From positions 12,154,501 to 12,218,500 of the forward strand of contig OX387200.1 in assembly GCA_947561715.1 (NCBI GenBank): a stretch of DNA of 64,000 nt. Reading direction: 5' to 3'. The notes beneath the pieces were generated by a model that saw only the letters and a program-made list of their open reading frames with translations, was not told where the DNA came from and did not search any database. This document shows positions 54,183 through 64,000 of the stretch, piece after piece; within the stretch, counting starts at the first letter, position 1, and each line of letters begins with the position of its first letter. The DNA comes from Ascidia mentula. Taxonomy: Eukaryota > Chordata > Ascidiacea > Phlebobranchia > Ascidiidae. Position numbers and translations under genes: made by a program.

Positions 54183-57100
54183 GGAATACCTGCGTTTTCC
54201 ACTGTATAACAAAGCTTGTACTGAAAAAAATTATTTTTTATCGAAAAGTCGTATACTGCAAAATGGACAAGTACTGAAATCTCATAGTTTCATACGTTGT
54301 GCAACCGCAAAAGCAATACTGGAGTACCAGCGTTTTCCACTGTATAATAAAGCTTGTACTGAAAAAAATATTTTTCATCGAAAAGTCATATACTGCAAAA
54401 TGGACAAGTGCTGAAATCGCATAGTTACGTACGTTGTGCAACCGCAAAAGCAATACTGGAGTATCAGCGTTTTCCACTTTATAATAAAGCTTGTACTGAA
54501 AAAAATTATTTTTTATCGAAAAGTCATATACTGCAAAACGGACAAGTACTGAAATCTCATAGTTTCATACGTTGTGCAACCGCAAAAGCAATACTGGAGT
54601 ATCAGCGTTTTCCACTGTATAATAAAGCTTGTACTGCAAAAAAATATTTTTCATCGAAAAGTCATATACTGCAAAATGGACAAGTGCTGAAATCGCATAG
54701 TTACATACGTTGTGCAACCGCAATAGCAATACTGGAGTATCAGCGTTTTCCACTGTATAATAAAGCTTGTACTGCAAAAAAATATTTTTCATCGAAAAGT
54801 CATATACTGCAAAATGGACAAGTGCTGAAATCGCATAGTTACATACGTTGTGCAACCGCAAAAGCAATACTGGAGTATCAGCGTTTTCCACTGTATAATA
54901 AAGCTTGTACTGCAAAAAAATATTTTTCATCGAAAAGTCATATACTGCAAAATGGACAAGTGCTGAAATCGCATAGTTACATACGTTGTGCAACCGCAAA
55001 AGCAATACTGGAATATCAGCGTTGTCCACTGTATAACAAAGCTTGTACTGAAAAAAATTATTTTTTGTCGAAAAGTCATATACTGCATAATGGACAAGTG
55101 CTGAAATCTCATAGTTACATACGTTGTGCAACCGCAAAAGCAATACTGGAGTATCAGCGTTTTCCCCTGTATAATAAACCTTGTACTGAAAAAAAATATT
55201 TTTTATCGAAAAGTCATATACTGCAAAATGGACAAGTGCTGAAATCGCATAGTTACATACGTTGTGCAACCGCAAAAGCAATACTGGAGTATCAGCGTTT
55301 TCCACTGTATAATAAAGCTTGTACTGCAAAAAAATATTTTTCATCGAAAAGTCATATACTGCAAAATGGACAAGTGCTGAAATCGCATAGTTACATACGT
55401 TGTGCAACCGCAAAAGCAATACTGGAATATCAGCGTTGTCCACTGTATAACAAAGCTTGTACTGAAAAAAATTATTTTTTGTCGAAAAGTCATATACTGC
55501 ATAATGGACAAGTGCTGAAATCTCATAGTTACATACGTTGTGCAACCGCAAAAGCAATACTGGAGTATCAGCGTTTTCCCCTGTATAATAAAGCTTGTAC
55601 TGAAAAAAAATATTTTTTATCGAAAAGTCATATACTGCAAAATGGACAAGTGCTGAAATCGCATAGTTACATACGTTGTGCAACCGCAAAAGCAATACTG
55701 GTATATCAGCGTTGTCCACTGTATAATAAAGCTTGTACTGCAAAAAAATATTTTTCATCGAAAAGTCATATACTGCAAAATGGACAAGTGCTGAAATCGC
55801 ATAGTTGCATACGTTGTGCAACCGCAAAAGCAATACTGGAGTATCAGCGTTTTCCACTGTATAATAAAGCTTGTACTGCAAAAAAATATTTTTTTTATCG
55901 AAAAGTCATATAGTGCAAAATAGACAAGTGCTGAAATCTCATAGTTACATACGTTGTGCAACCGCAAAAGCAATACTGGAGTACCAGCGTTTTCCACTGT
56001 ATAATAAAGCTTGTACTGAAAAAAATTATTTTTTATCGAAAAGTCATATACTGCAAAATGGACAAGTGCTGAAATCGCATAGTTACATACGTTGTGCAAC
56101 CGCAAAAGCAATACTGGAGTATCAGCGTTTTCCCCTGTATAATAAAGCTTGTACTGAAAAAAAATATTTTTTATCGAAAAGTCATATACTGCAAAATGGA
56201 CAAGTGCTGAAATCGCATAGTTACATACGTTGTGCAACCGCAAAAGCAATACTGGTATATCAGCGTTGTCCACTGTATAATAAAGCTTGTACTGCAAAAA
56301 AATATTTTTTATCGAAAAGTCATATACTGCAAAATGGACAAGTGCTGAAATCGCATAGTTACATACGTTGTGCAACCGCAAAAGCAATACTGGAGTATCA
56401 GCGTTGTCCACTGTATAACAAAGCTTGTACTGAAAAAAATTATTTTTTGTCGAAAAGTCATATACTGCATAATGGACAAGTGCTGAAATCTCATAGTTAC
56501 ATACGTTGTGCAACCGCAAAAGCAATACTGGAGTATCAGCGTTTTCCCCTGTATAATAAAGCTTGTACTGCAAAAAAATATTTTTCATCGAAAAGTCATA
56601 TACTGCAAAATGGACAAGTGCTGAAATCGCATAGTTACATACGTTGTGCAACCGCAAAAGCAATACTGGAATATCAGCGTTGTCCACTGTATAATAAAGC
56701 TTGTACTGCAAAAAAATATTTTTCATCGAAAAGTCATATACTGCAAAATGGACAAGTGCTGAAATCGCATAGTTGCATACGTTGTGCAACCGCAAAAGCA
56801 ATACTGGAGTATCAGCGTTTTCCACTGTATAATAAAGCTTGTACTGCAAAAAAATATTTTTTTTATCGAAAAGTCATATAGTGCAAAATAGACAAGTGCT
56901 GAAATCTCATAGTTACATACGTTGTGCAACCGCAAAAGCAATACTGGAGTACCAGCGTTTTCCACTGTATAATAAAGCTTGTACTGAAAAAAATTATTTT
57001 TTATCGAAAAGTCATATACTGCAAAATGGACAAGTGCTGAAATCGCATAGTTACATACGTTGTGCAACCGCAAAAGCAATACTGGAGTATCAGCGTTTTC

Positions 57101-57497
57101 CCCTGTATAATAAAGCTTGTACTGAAAAAAAATATTTTTTATCGAAAAGTCATATACTGCAAAATGGACAAGTGCTGAAATCGCATAGTTACATACGTTG
57201 TGCAACCGCAAAAGCAATACTGGTATATCAGCGTTGTCCACTGTATAATAAAGCTTGTACTGAAAAAAAATATTTTTTATCGAAAAGTCATATACTGCAA
57301 AATGGACAAGTGCTGAAATCGCATAGTTACATACGTTGTGCAACCGCAAAAGCAATACTGGAGTATCAGCGTTTTCCACTGTATAATAAAGCTTGTACTG
57401 CATAAAAATATTTTTCATCGAAAAGTCATATACTGCAAAATAGACAAGTGCTGAAATCGCACAGTTGCATACGTTGAGCAACCGCAAAAGCAATACT
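54183..57497. repeat. Satellite block 22 (24 monomers, 3,315 bp)
   Basis: One 137 bp and two 140 bp monomers give 24 x 138 plus 3. The two T8 monomers (near 55890 and 56860) are 968 bp apart and both lead into CATATAGTGCAAAATAG, marking a recent tandem copy of about seven monomers. A HindIII site is lost at 55179 (AAACCTT). Confidence 0.85.
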
Positions 57498-58876
57498 GGA
57501 ATACCAGCGTTTTCCACTGTATAACAAAGCTTGTACTGAAAAAAATTATTTTTTATCGAAAAGTCGTATACTGCAAAATGGACAAGTACTGAAATCTCAT
57601 AGTTTCATACGTTGTGCAACCGCAAAAGCAATACTGGAGTACCAGCGTTTTCCACTGTATAATAAAGCTTGTACTGAAAAAAATATTTTTCATCGAAAAG
57701 TCATATACTGCAAAATGGACAAGTGCTGAAATCGCATAGTTACGTACGTTGTGCAACCGCAAAAGCAATACTGGAGTATCAGCGTTTTCCACTGTATAAT
57801 AAAGCTTGTGCTGAAAAAAATTATTTTTTATCGAAAAGTCATATACTGCAAAACGGACAAGTACTGAAATATCTTAGTTTCATACGTTGTGCAACCGCAA
57901 AAGCAATACTGGAGTATCAGCGTTTTCCACTGTATAATAAAGCTTGTACTGCAAAAAAATATTTTTCATCGAAAAGTCATATACTGCAAAATGGACAAGT
58001 GCTGAAATCGCATAGTTACATACGTTGTGCAACCGCAAAAGCAATACTGGAGTATCAGCGTTTTCCACTGTATAATAAAGCTTGTACTGCAAAAAAATAT
58101 TTTTCATCGAAAAGTCATATACTGCAAATTGGAAAAGTGCTGAAATCGCACAGTTGCATACGTTGTGCAACCGCAAAAGCAATACTGGAGTACCAGCGTT
58201 TTCCACTGTATAACAAAGCTTGTACTGAAAAAAATTATTTTTCATCGAAAAGTCATATACTGCAAAATGGACAAGTACTGAAATCTCATAGTTACATACG
58301 TTGTGCAACCGCAAAAGCAATACTGGAGTACCAGCGTTTTCCACTGTATAATAAAGCTTGTACTGCAAAAAAATATTTTTCATCGAAAAGTCATATACTG
58401 CAAAATGGACAAGTGCTGAAATCGCATAGTTACATACGTTGTGCAACCGCAAAAGCAATACTGGAGTATCAGCGTTTTCCACTGTATAATAAAGCTTGTA
58501 CTGCAAAAAAATATTTTTCATCGAAAAGTCATATACTGCAAATTGGAAAAGTGCTGAAATCGCACAGTTGCATACGTTGTGCAACCGCAAAAGCAATACT
58601 GGAATACCAGCGTTTTCCACTGTATAATAAAGCTTGTACTGCAAAAAAATATTTTTCATCGAAAAGTCATATACTGCAAAATGGACAAGTGCTGAAATCG
58701 CATAGTTACATACGTTGTGCAACCGCAAAAGCAATACTGGAGTATCAGCGTTTTCCACTGTATAATAAAGCTTGTACTGCAAAAAAATATTTTTCATCGA
58801 AAAGTCATATACTGCAAAATAGACAAGTGCTGAAATCGCACAGTTGCATACGTTGAGCAACCGCAAAAGCAATACT
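57498..58876. repeat. Satellite block 23 (10 monomers, 1,379 bp)
   Basis: It has a 137 bp monomer near 57680 and no 140 bp form. CAAATTGGAAAAG monomers occur twice (near 58126 and 58540), spaced by three monomers. A private AAATATCTTAGTTTC change lies near 57868. Confidence 0.84.
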
Positions 58877-61800
58877 GGAATACCAGCGTTTTCCACTGTA
58901 TAACAAAGCTTGTACTGAAAAAAATTATTTTTTATCGAAAAGTCGTATACTGCAAAATGGACAAGTACTGAAATCTCATAGTTTCATACGTTGTGCAACC
59001 GCAAAAGCAATACTGGAGTACCAGCGTTTTCCACTGTATAATAAAGCTTGTACTGAAAAAAATATTTTTCATCGAAAAGTCATATACTGCAAAATGGACA
59101 AGTGCTGAAATCGCATAGTTACGTACGTTGTGCAACCGCAAAAGCAATACTGGAGTATCAGCGTTTTCCACGGTATAATAAAGCTTGTACTGCAAAAAAA
59201 TATTTTTCATCGAAAAGTCATATACTGCAAAATGGACAAGTGCTGAAATCGCATAGTTACATACGTTGTGCAACCGCAAAAGCAATACTGGAGTATCAGC
59301 GTTTTCCACTGTATAATAAAGCTTGTACTGAAAAAAATTATTTTTTATCGAAAAGTCATATACTGCAAAATGGACAAGTACTGAAATCTCATAGTTACAT
59401 ACGTTGTGCAACCGCAAAAGCAATACTGGAGTACCAGCGTTTTCCACTGTATAATAAAGCTTGTACTGCAAAAAAATATTTTTCATCGAAAAGTCATATA
59501 CTGCAAATTGGAAAAGTGCTGAAATCGCACAGTTGCATACGTTGTGCAACCGCAAAAGCAATACTGGAATACCAGCGTTTTCCACTGTATAATAAAGCTT
59601 GTACTGCAAAAAAATATTTTTCATCGAAAAGTCATATACTGCAAAATGGACAAGTGCTGAAATCGCATAGTTACATACGTTGTGCAACCGCAAAAGCAAT
59701 ACTGGAGTATCAGCGTTTTCCACTGTATAATAAAGCTTGTACTGCAAAAAAATATTTTTCATCGAAAAGTCATATACTGCAAAATGGACAAGTGCTGAAA
59801 TCGCATAGTTACATACGTTGTGCAACCGGAAAAGCAATACTGGAATATCAGCGTTGTCCACTGTATAACAAAGCTTGTACTGAAAAAAATTATTTTTTGT
59901 CGAAAAGTCATATACTGCATAATGGACAAGTGCTGAAATCTCATAGTTACATACGTTGTGCAACCGCAAAAGCAATACTGGAGTATCAGCGTTTTCCCCT
60001 GTATAATAAAGCTTGTACTGAAAAAAAATATTTTTTATCGAAAAGTCATATACTGCAAAATGGACAAGTTCTGAAATCGCATAGTTACGTACGTTGTGCA
60101 ACCGCAAAAGCAATACTGGAGTATCAGCGTTTTCCACTGTATAATAAAGCTTGTACTGAAAAAAAATATTTTTTATCGAAAAGTCATATACTGCAAAATG
60201 GACAAGTTCTGAAATCGCATAGTTACGTACGTTGTGCAACCGCAAAAGCAATACTGGAGTATCAGCGTTTTCCACTGTATAATAAAGCTTGTACTGAAAA
60301 AAATTATTTTTTATCGAAAAGTCATATACTGCAAAACGGACAAGTACTGAAATCTCATAGTTTCATACGTTGTGCAACCGCAAAAGCAATACTGGAGTAT
60401 CAGCGTTTTCCCCTGTATAATAAAGCTTGTACTGAAAAAAAATATTTTTCATCGAAAAGTCATATACTGCAAAATGGACAATTGCTGAAATCGCATAGTT
60501 ACGTACGTTGTGCAACCGCAAAAGCAATACTGGAGTATCAGCGTTTTCCACTGTATAATAAAGCTTGTACTGAAAAAAATTATTTTTTATCGAAAAGTCA
60601 TATACTGCAAAACGGACAAGTACTGAAATCTCATAGTTTCATACGTTGTGCAACCGCAAAAGCAATACTGGAGTATCAGCGTTTTCCACTGTATAATAAA
60701 GCTTGTACTGCAAAAAAATATTTTTCATCGAAAAGTCATATACTGCAAAATGGACAAGTGCTGAAATCGCATAGTTACATACGTTGTGCAACCGCAAAAG
60801 CAATACTGGAGTATCAGCGTTTTCCACTGTATAATAAAGCTTGTACTGCAAAAAAATATTTTTCATCGAAAAGTCATATACTGCAAATTGGAAAAGTGCT
60901 GAAATCGCACAGTTGCATACGTTGTGTAACCGCAAAAGCAATACTGGTATATCAGCGTTTTCCACTGTATAATAAAGCTTGTAGTGCAAAAAAATATTTT
61001 TCATCGAAAAGTCATATACTGCAAAATGGACAAGTGCTGAAATCGCATAGTTGCATACGTTGTGCAACCGCAAAAGCAATACTGGAGTATCAGCGTTTTC
61101 CCCGGTATAATAAAGCTTGTACTGCAAAAAAATATTTTTCATCGAAAAGTCATATACTGCAAAATGGACAAGTTCTGAAATCGCATAGTTACATACGTTG
61201 TGCAACCGCAATAGCAATACTGGAGTATCAGCGTTTTCCACTGTATAATAAAGCTTGTACTGCAAAAAAATATTTTTTATCGAAAAGTCATATACTGCAA
61301 AATGGACAAGTGCTGAAATCGCATAGTTACATACGTTGTGCAACCGCAAAAGCAATACTGGAGTATCAGCGTTTTCCACTGTATAATAAAGCTTGTACTG
61401 CAAAAAAATATTTTTCATCGAAAAGTCATATACTGCAAAATGGACAAGTGCTGAAATCGCATAGTTACATACGTTGTGCAACCGCAAAAGCAATACTGGA
61501 GTATCAGCGTTGTCCACTGTATAACAAAGCTTGTACTGAAAAAAATTATTTTTTGTCGAAAAGTCATATACTGCATAATGGACAAGTGCTGAAATCTCAT
61601 AGTTACATACGTTGTGCAACCGCAAAAGCAATACTGGAGTATCAGCGTTTTCCCCTGTATAATAAAGCTTGTACTGAAAAAAAATATTTTTTATCGAAAA
61701 GTCATATACTGCAAAATGGACAAGTGCTGAAATCGCATAGTTACATACGTTGTGCAACCGCAAAAGCAATACTGGTATATCAGCGTTGTCCACTGTATAA

Positions 61801-62051
61801 TAAAGCTTGTACTGCAAAAAAATATTTTTCATCGAAAAGTCATATACTGCAAAATGGACAAGTGCTGAAATCGCATAGTTGCATACGTTGTGCAACCGCA
61901 AAAGCAATACTGGAGTATCAGCGTTTTCCACTGTATAATAAAGCTTGTACTGCAAAAAAATATTTTTTTTATCGAAAAGTCATATGCTGCAAAATAGACA
62001 AGTGCTGAAATCGCACAGTTGCATACGTTGAGCAACCGCAAAAGCAATACT
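58877..62051. repeat. Satellite block 24 (23 monomers, 3,175 bp)
   Basis: The 137 bp monomer is near 59055 and the 140 bp monomer near 61965. Near 60.07 and 60.20 kb, two adjacent monomers share GACAAGTTCTGAAATCG with GTTACGTACG, a one-monomer tandem duplication. The second half resembles blocks 1-2, with a private GTGTAACCGC near 60925. Confidence 0.84.
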
Positions 62052-63984
62052 GGAATACCAGCGTTGTCCACTGTATAACAAAGCTTGTACTGAAAAAAAT
62101 TATTTTTTATCGAAAAGTCGTATACTGCAAAATGGACAAGTACTGAAATCTCATAGTTTCATACGTTGTGCAACCGCAAAAGCAATACTGGAGTACCAGC
62201 GTTTTCCACTGTATAATAAAGCTTGTACTGAAAAAAATATTTTTCATCGAAAAGTCATATACTGCAAAATGGACAAGTGCTGAAATCGCATAGTTACGTA
62301 CGTTGTGCAACCGCAAAAGCAATACTGGAGTATCAGCGTTTTCCACTGTATAATAAAGCTTGTACTGAAAAAAATTATTTTTTATCGAAAAGTCATATAC
62401 TGCAAAACGGACAAGTACTGAAATCTCATAGTTTCATACGTTGTGCAACCGCAAAAGCAATACTGGAGTATCAGCGTTTTCCACTGTATAATAAAGCTTG
62501 TACTGCAAAAAAATATTTTTCATCGAAAAGTCATATACTGCAAAATGGACAAGTGCTGAAATCGCATAGTTACATACGTTGTGCAACCGCAAAAGCAATA
62601 CTGGACTATCAGCGTTTTCCACTGTATAATAAAGCTTGTACTGCAAAAAAATATTTTTCATCGAAAAGTCATATACTGCAAATTGGAAAAGTGCTGAAAT
62701 CGCACAGTTGCATACGTTGTGCAACCGCAAAAGCAATACTGGAATACAAGCGTTTTCCACTGTATAACAAAGCTTGTACTGAAAAAAATTATTTTTTATC
62801 GAAAAGTCATAGACTGCAAAATGGACAAGTACTGAAATCTCATAGTTACATACGTTGTGCAACCGCAAAAGCAATACTGGAGTACCAGCGTTTTCCACTG
62901 TATAATAAAGCTTGTACTGAAAAAAATTATTTTTTATCGAAAAGTCATATACTGCAAAATGGACAAGTGCTGAAATCTCATAGTTACATACGTTGTGCAA
63001 CCGCAAAAGCAATACTGGAGTATCAGCGTTTTCCACTGTATAATAAAGCTTGTACTGCAAAAAAATATTTTTCATCGAAAAGTCATATACTGCAAAATGG
63101 ACAAGTGCTGAAATCGCATAGTTACATACGTTGTGCAACCGCAAAAGCAATACTGGAGTATCAGCGTTTTCCACTGTATAATAAAGCTTGTACTGCAAAA
63201 AAATATTTTTCATCGAAAAGTCATATACTGCAAAATGGACAAGTACTGAAATCTCATAGTTACATACGTTGTGCAACCGCAAAAGCAATACTGGAGTACC
63301 AGCGTTTTCCACTGTATAATAAAGCTTGTACTGAAAAAAATTATTTTTTATCGAAAAGTCATATACTGCAAAATGGACAAGTGCTGAAATCTCATAGTTA
63401 CATACGTTGTGCAACCGCAAAAGCAATACTGGAGTATCAGTGTTTTCCACTGTATAATAAAGCTTGTACTGCAAAAAAATATTTTTCATCGAAAAGTCAT
63501 ATACTGCAAAATGGACAAGTGCTGAAATCGCATAGTTACATACGTTGTGCAACCGCAAAAGCAATACTGGAGTATCAGCGTTTTCCACAGTATAATAAAG
63601 CTTGTACTGCAAAAAAATATTTTTCATCGAAAAGTCATATACTGCAAAATGGACAAGTGCTGAAATCTCATAGTTACATACGTTGTGCAACCGCAAAAGC
63701 AATACTGGAGTACCAGCGTTTTCCACTGTATAATAAAGCTTGTACTGAAAAAAATTATTTTTTATCGAAAAGTCATATACTGCAAAATGGACAAGTGCTG
63801 AAATCGCCCAGTTACATACGTTGTGCAACCGCAAAAGCAATACTGGAGTACCAACGTTTTCCACTGTATAATAAAGCTTGTACTGCAAAAAAATATTTTT
63901 TTTATCGAAAAGTCATATACTGCAAAATAGACAAGTGCTGAAATCGCACAGTTGCATACGTTGAGCAACCGCAAAAGCAATACT
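62052..63984. repeat. Satellite block 25 (14 monomers, 1,933 bp)
   Basis: It starts like blocks 3/4 (137 bp monomer near 62230) and ends like block 5/20 with CGCCCAGTTAC near 63805 and a T8 monomer near 63897. It is thus a new combination of ends seen elsewhere. Private changes include CTGGACTATCAG near 62601 and CATAGACTGC near 62808. Confidence 0.84.
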
Positions 63985-64000
63985 GGAATACCAGCGTTTT
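63985..64000. repeat. Partial monomer at the right edge
   Basis: Sixteen bases of the next monomer (GGAATACCAGCGTTTT), the form that normally follows the TGAGC marker. The array therefore continues to the right. Confidence 0.9.

Larger units (their letters stand above)
895..64000. repeat. 138 bp HindIII satellite array (457 monomers plus 16 bases)
   Basis: Head-to-tail copies of a 138 bp monomer fill everything from 895 to the right edge, with no interruption, inversion or inserted element. Setting GGAGTATCAGCG as monomer position 1, I count 457 complete units. The length sum agrees exactly if twenty 137 bp, twenty-one 140 bp and two 139 bp variants are allowed and all other monomers are 138 bp. 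Neighbouring monomers differ at a small set of recurring sites, mainly the A/T tract (positions 39-60), GTACTG/GTGCTG, TCTCATAG/CGCATAG, GTTACATACG/GTTGCATACG/GTTTCATACG/GTTACGTACG, and CGTTTTCC/CGTTGTCC. A+T is about 64.5%. The homogeneity and higher-order patterning are typical of centromeric or pericentromeric satellites, but location on the chromosome cannot be read here. Confidence 0.98.

Noticed and set aside
950..63980. Many long reading frames on both strands (60 to about 1,200 codons, 46-residue repeats)
   Set aside because: They follow from a stop-poor monomer whose length is a multiple of three. Frames are open on both strands, shift at 137 and 140 bp monomers, end at amplified stop variants, and lack any non-repeat domain.
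895..64000. CRISPR array
   Set aside because: The repeats are contiguous 138 bp units with no unique spacers, no leader and no cas genes.
895..64000. Repeat-protein gene such as silk, mucin or antifreeze
   Set aside because: No signal peptide, unique ends, splice pattern or compositional bias typical of these; frame-breaking indels are tolerated.
895..64000. Bacterial -10 elements (TATAAT) repeated in each monomer
   Set aside because: No matching -35 boxes, ribosome-binding sites or genes; the context is eukaryotic satellite.
895..64000. tRNA- or 5S-derived satellite
   Set aside because: No A-box/B-box pair or cloverleaf arms could be found in the monomer.

Overview
The window is eukaryotic, non-genic heterochromatin-type DNA. 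Bases 895-64000 are one uninterrupted head-to-tail satellite array with a 138 bp monomer (about 64.5% A+T, one HindIII site per monomer). Bases 1-894 are the 5' end of an LTR retrotransposon lying on the minus strand. I see no rRNA, tRNA, CRISPR array, bacterial-type operon or conventional host gene. A BEL/Pao-like Gag start would point to an animal, possibly an arthropod, but species cannot be read from this window.

Left edge (1-894, minus strand). A putative LTR runs from 894 (TGT...) to about 411 (...ACA) and carries an AATAAA signal. A short leader with a TGG-initiated candidate primer-binding site follows. An open reading frame then starts with ATG at 342 and is still open at base 1, and its charged, helical N-terminus looks like BEL/Pao-type Gag. 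The LTR stops exactly where full-quality satellite sequence begins, so the simplest reading is that the element jumped INTO the satellite and that the array resumes to the left of the window.

Satellite (895-64000). Counting from diagnostic indels, I obtain 457 complete monomers plus 16 bases. Length variants are few: about twenty 137 bp monomers (-1), about twenty-one 140 bp monomers (+2) and two 139 bp monomers (+1). These, with a TGTGC to TGAGC change, form a recurring marker cassette that divides the array into 27 blocks of 9 to 52 monomers. Several blocks are copies of each other. 3.4-15.1 kb is duplicated nearly perfectly at 18.3-29.6 kb (spacing 14,909 bp). A third partial copy lies at about 30.4-34.6 kb, followed by a 1,931 bp tandem duplication. 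42.2-46.9 kb and 46.9-51.4 kb are two copies of a 33/34-monomer super-unit made of about 11-monomer blocks. Smaller 3-monomer (414 bp) and 7-monomer (968 bp) units are nested inside.

Because 138 is 46 x 3 and the monomer happens to lack stops in some frames, both strands show reading frames up to about 1,200 codons. I treat all of them as artefacts. The notable biology is the multi-level higher-order organisation, with evidence of very recent large-block amplification, and the retroelement insertion at the edge. I do not find a new enzymatic system.
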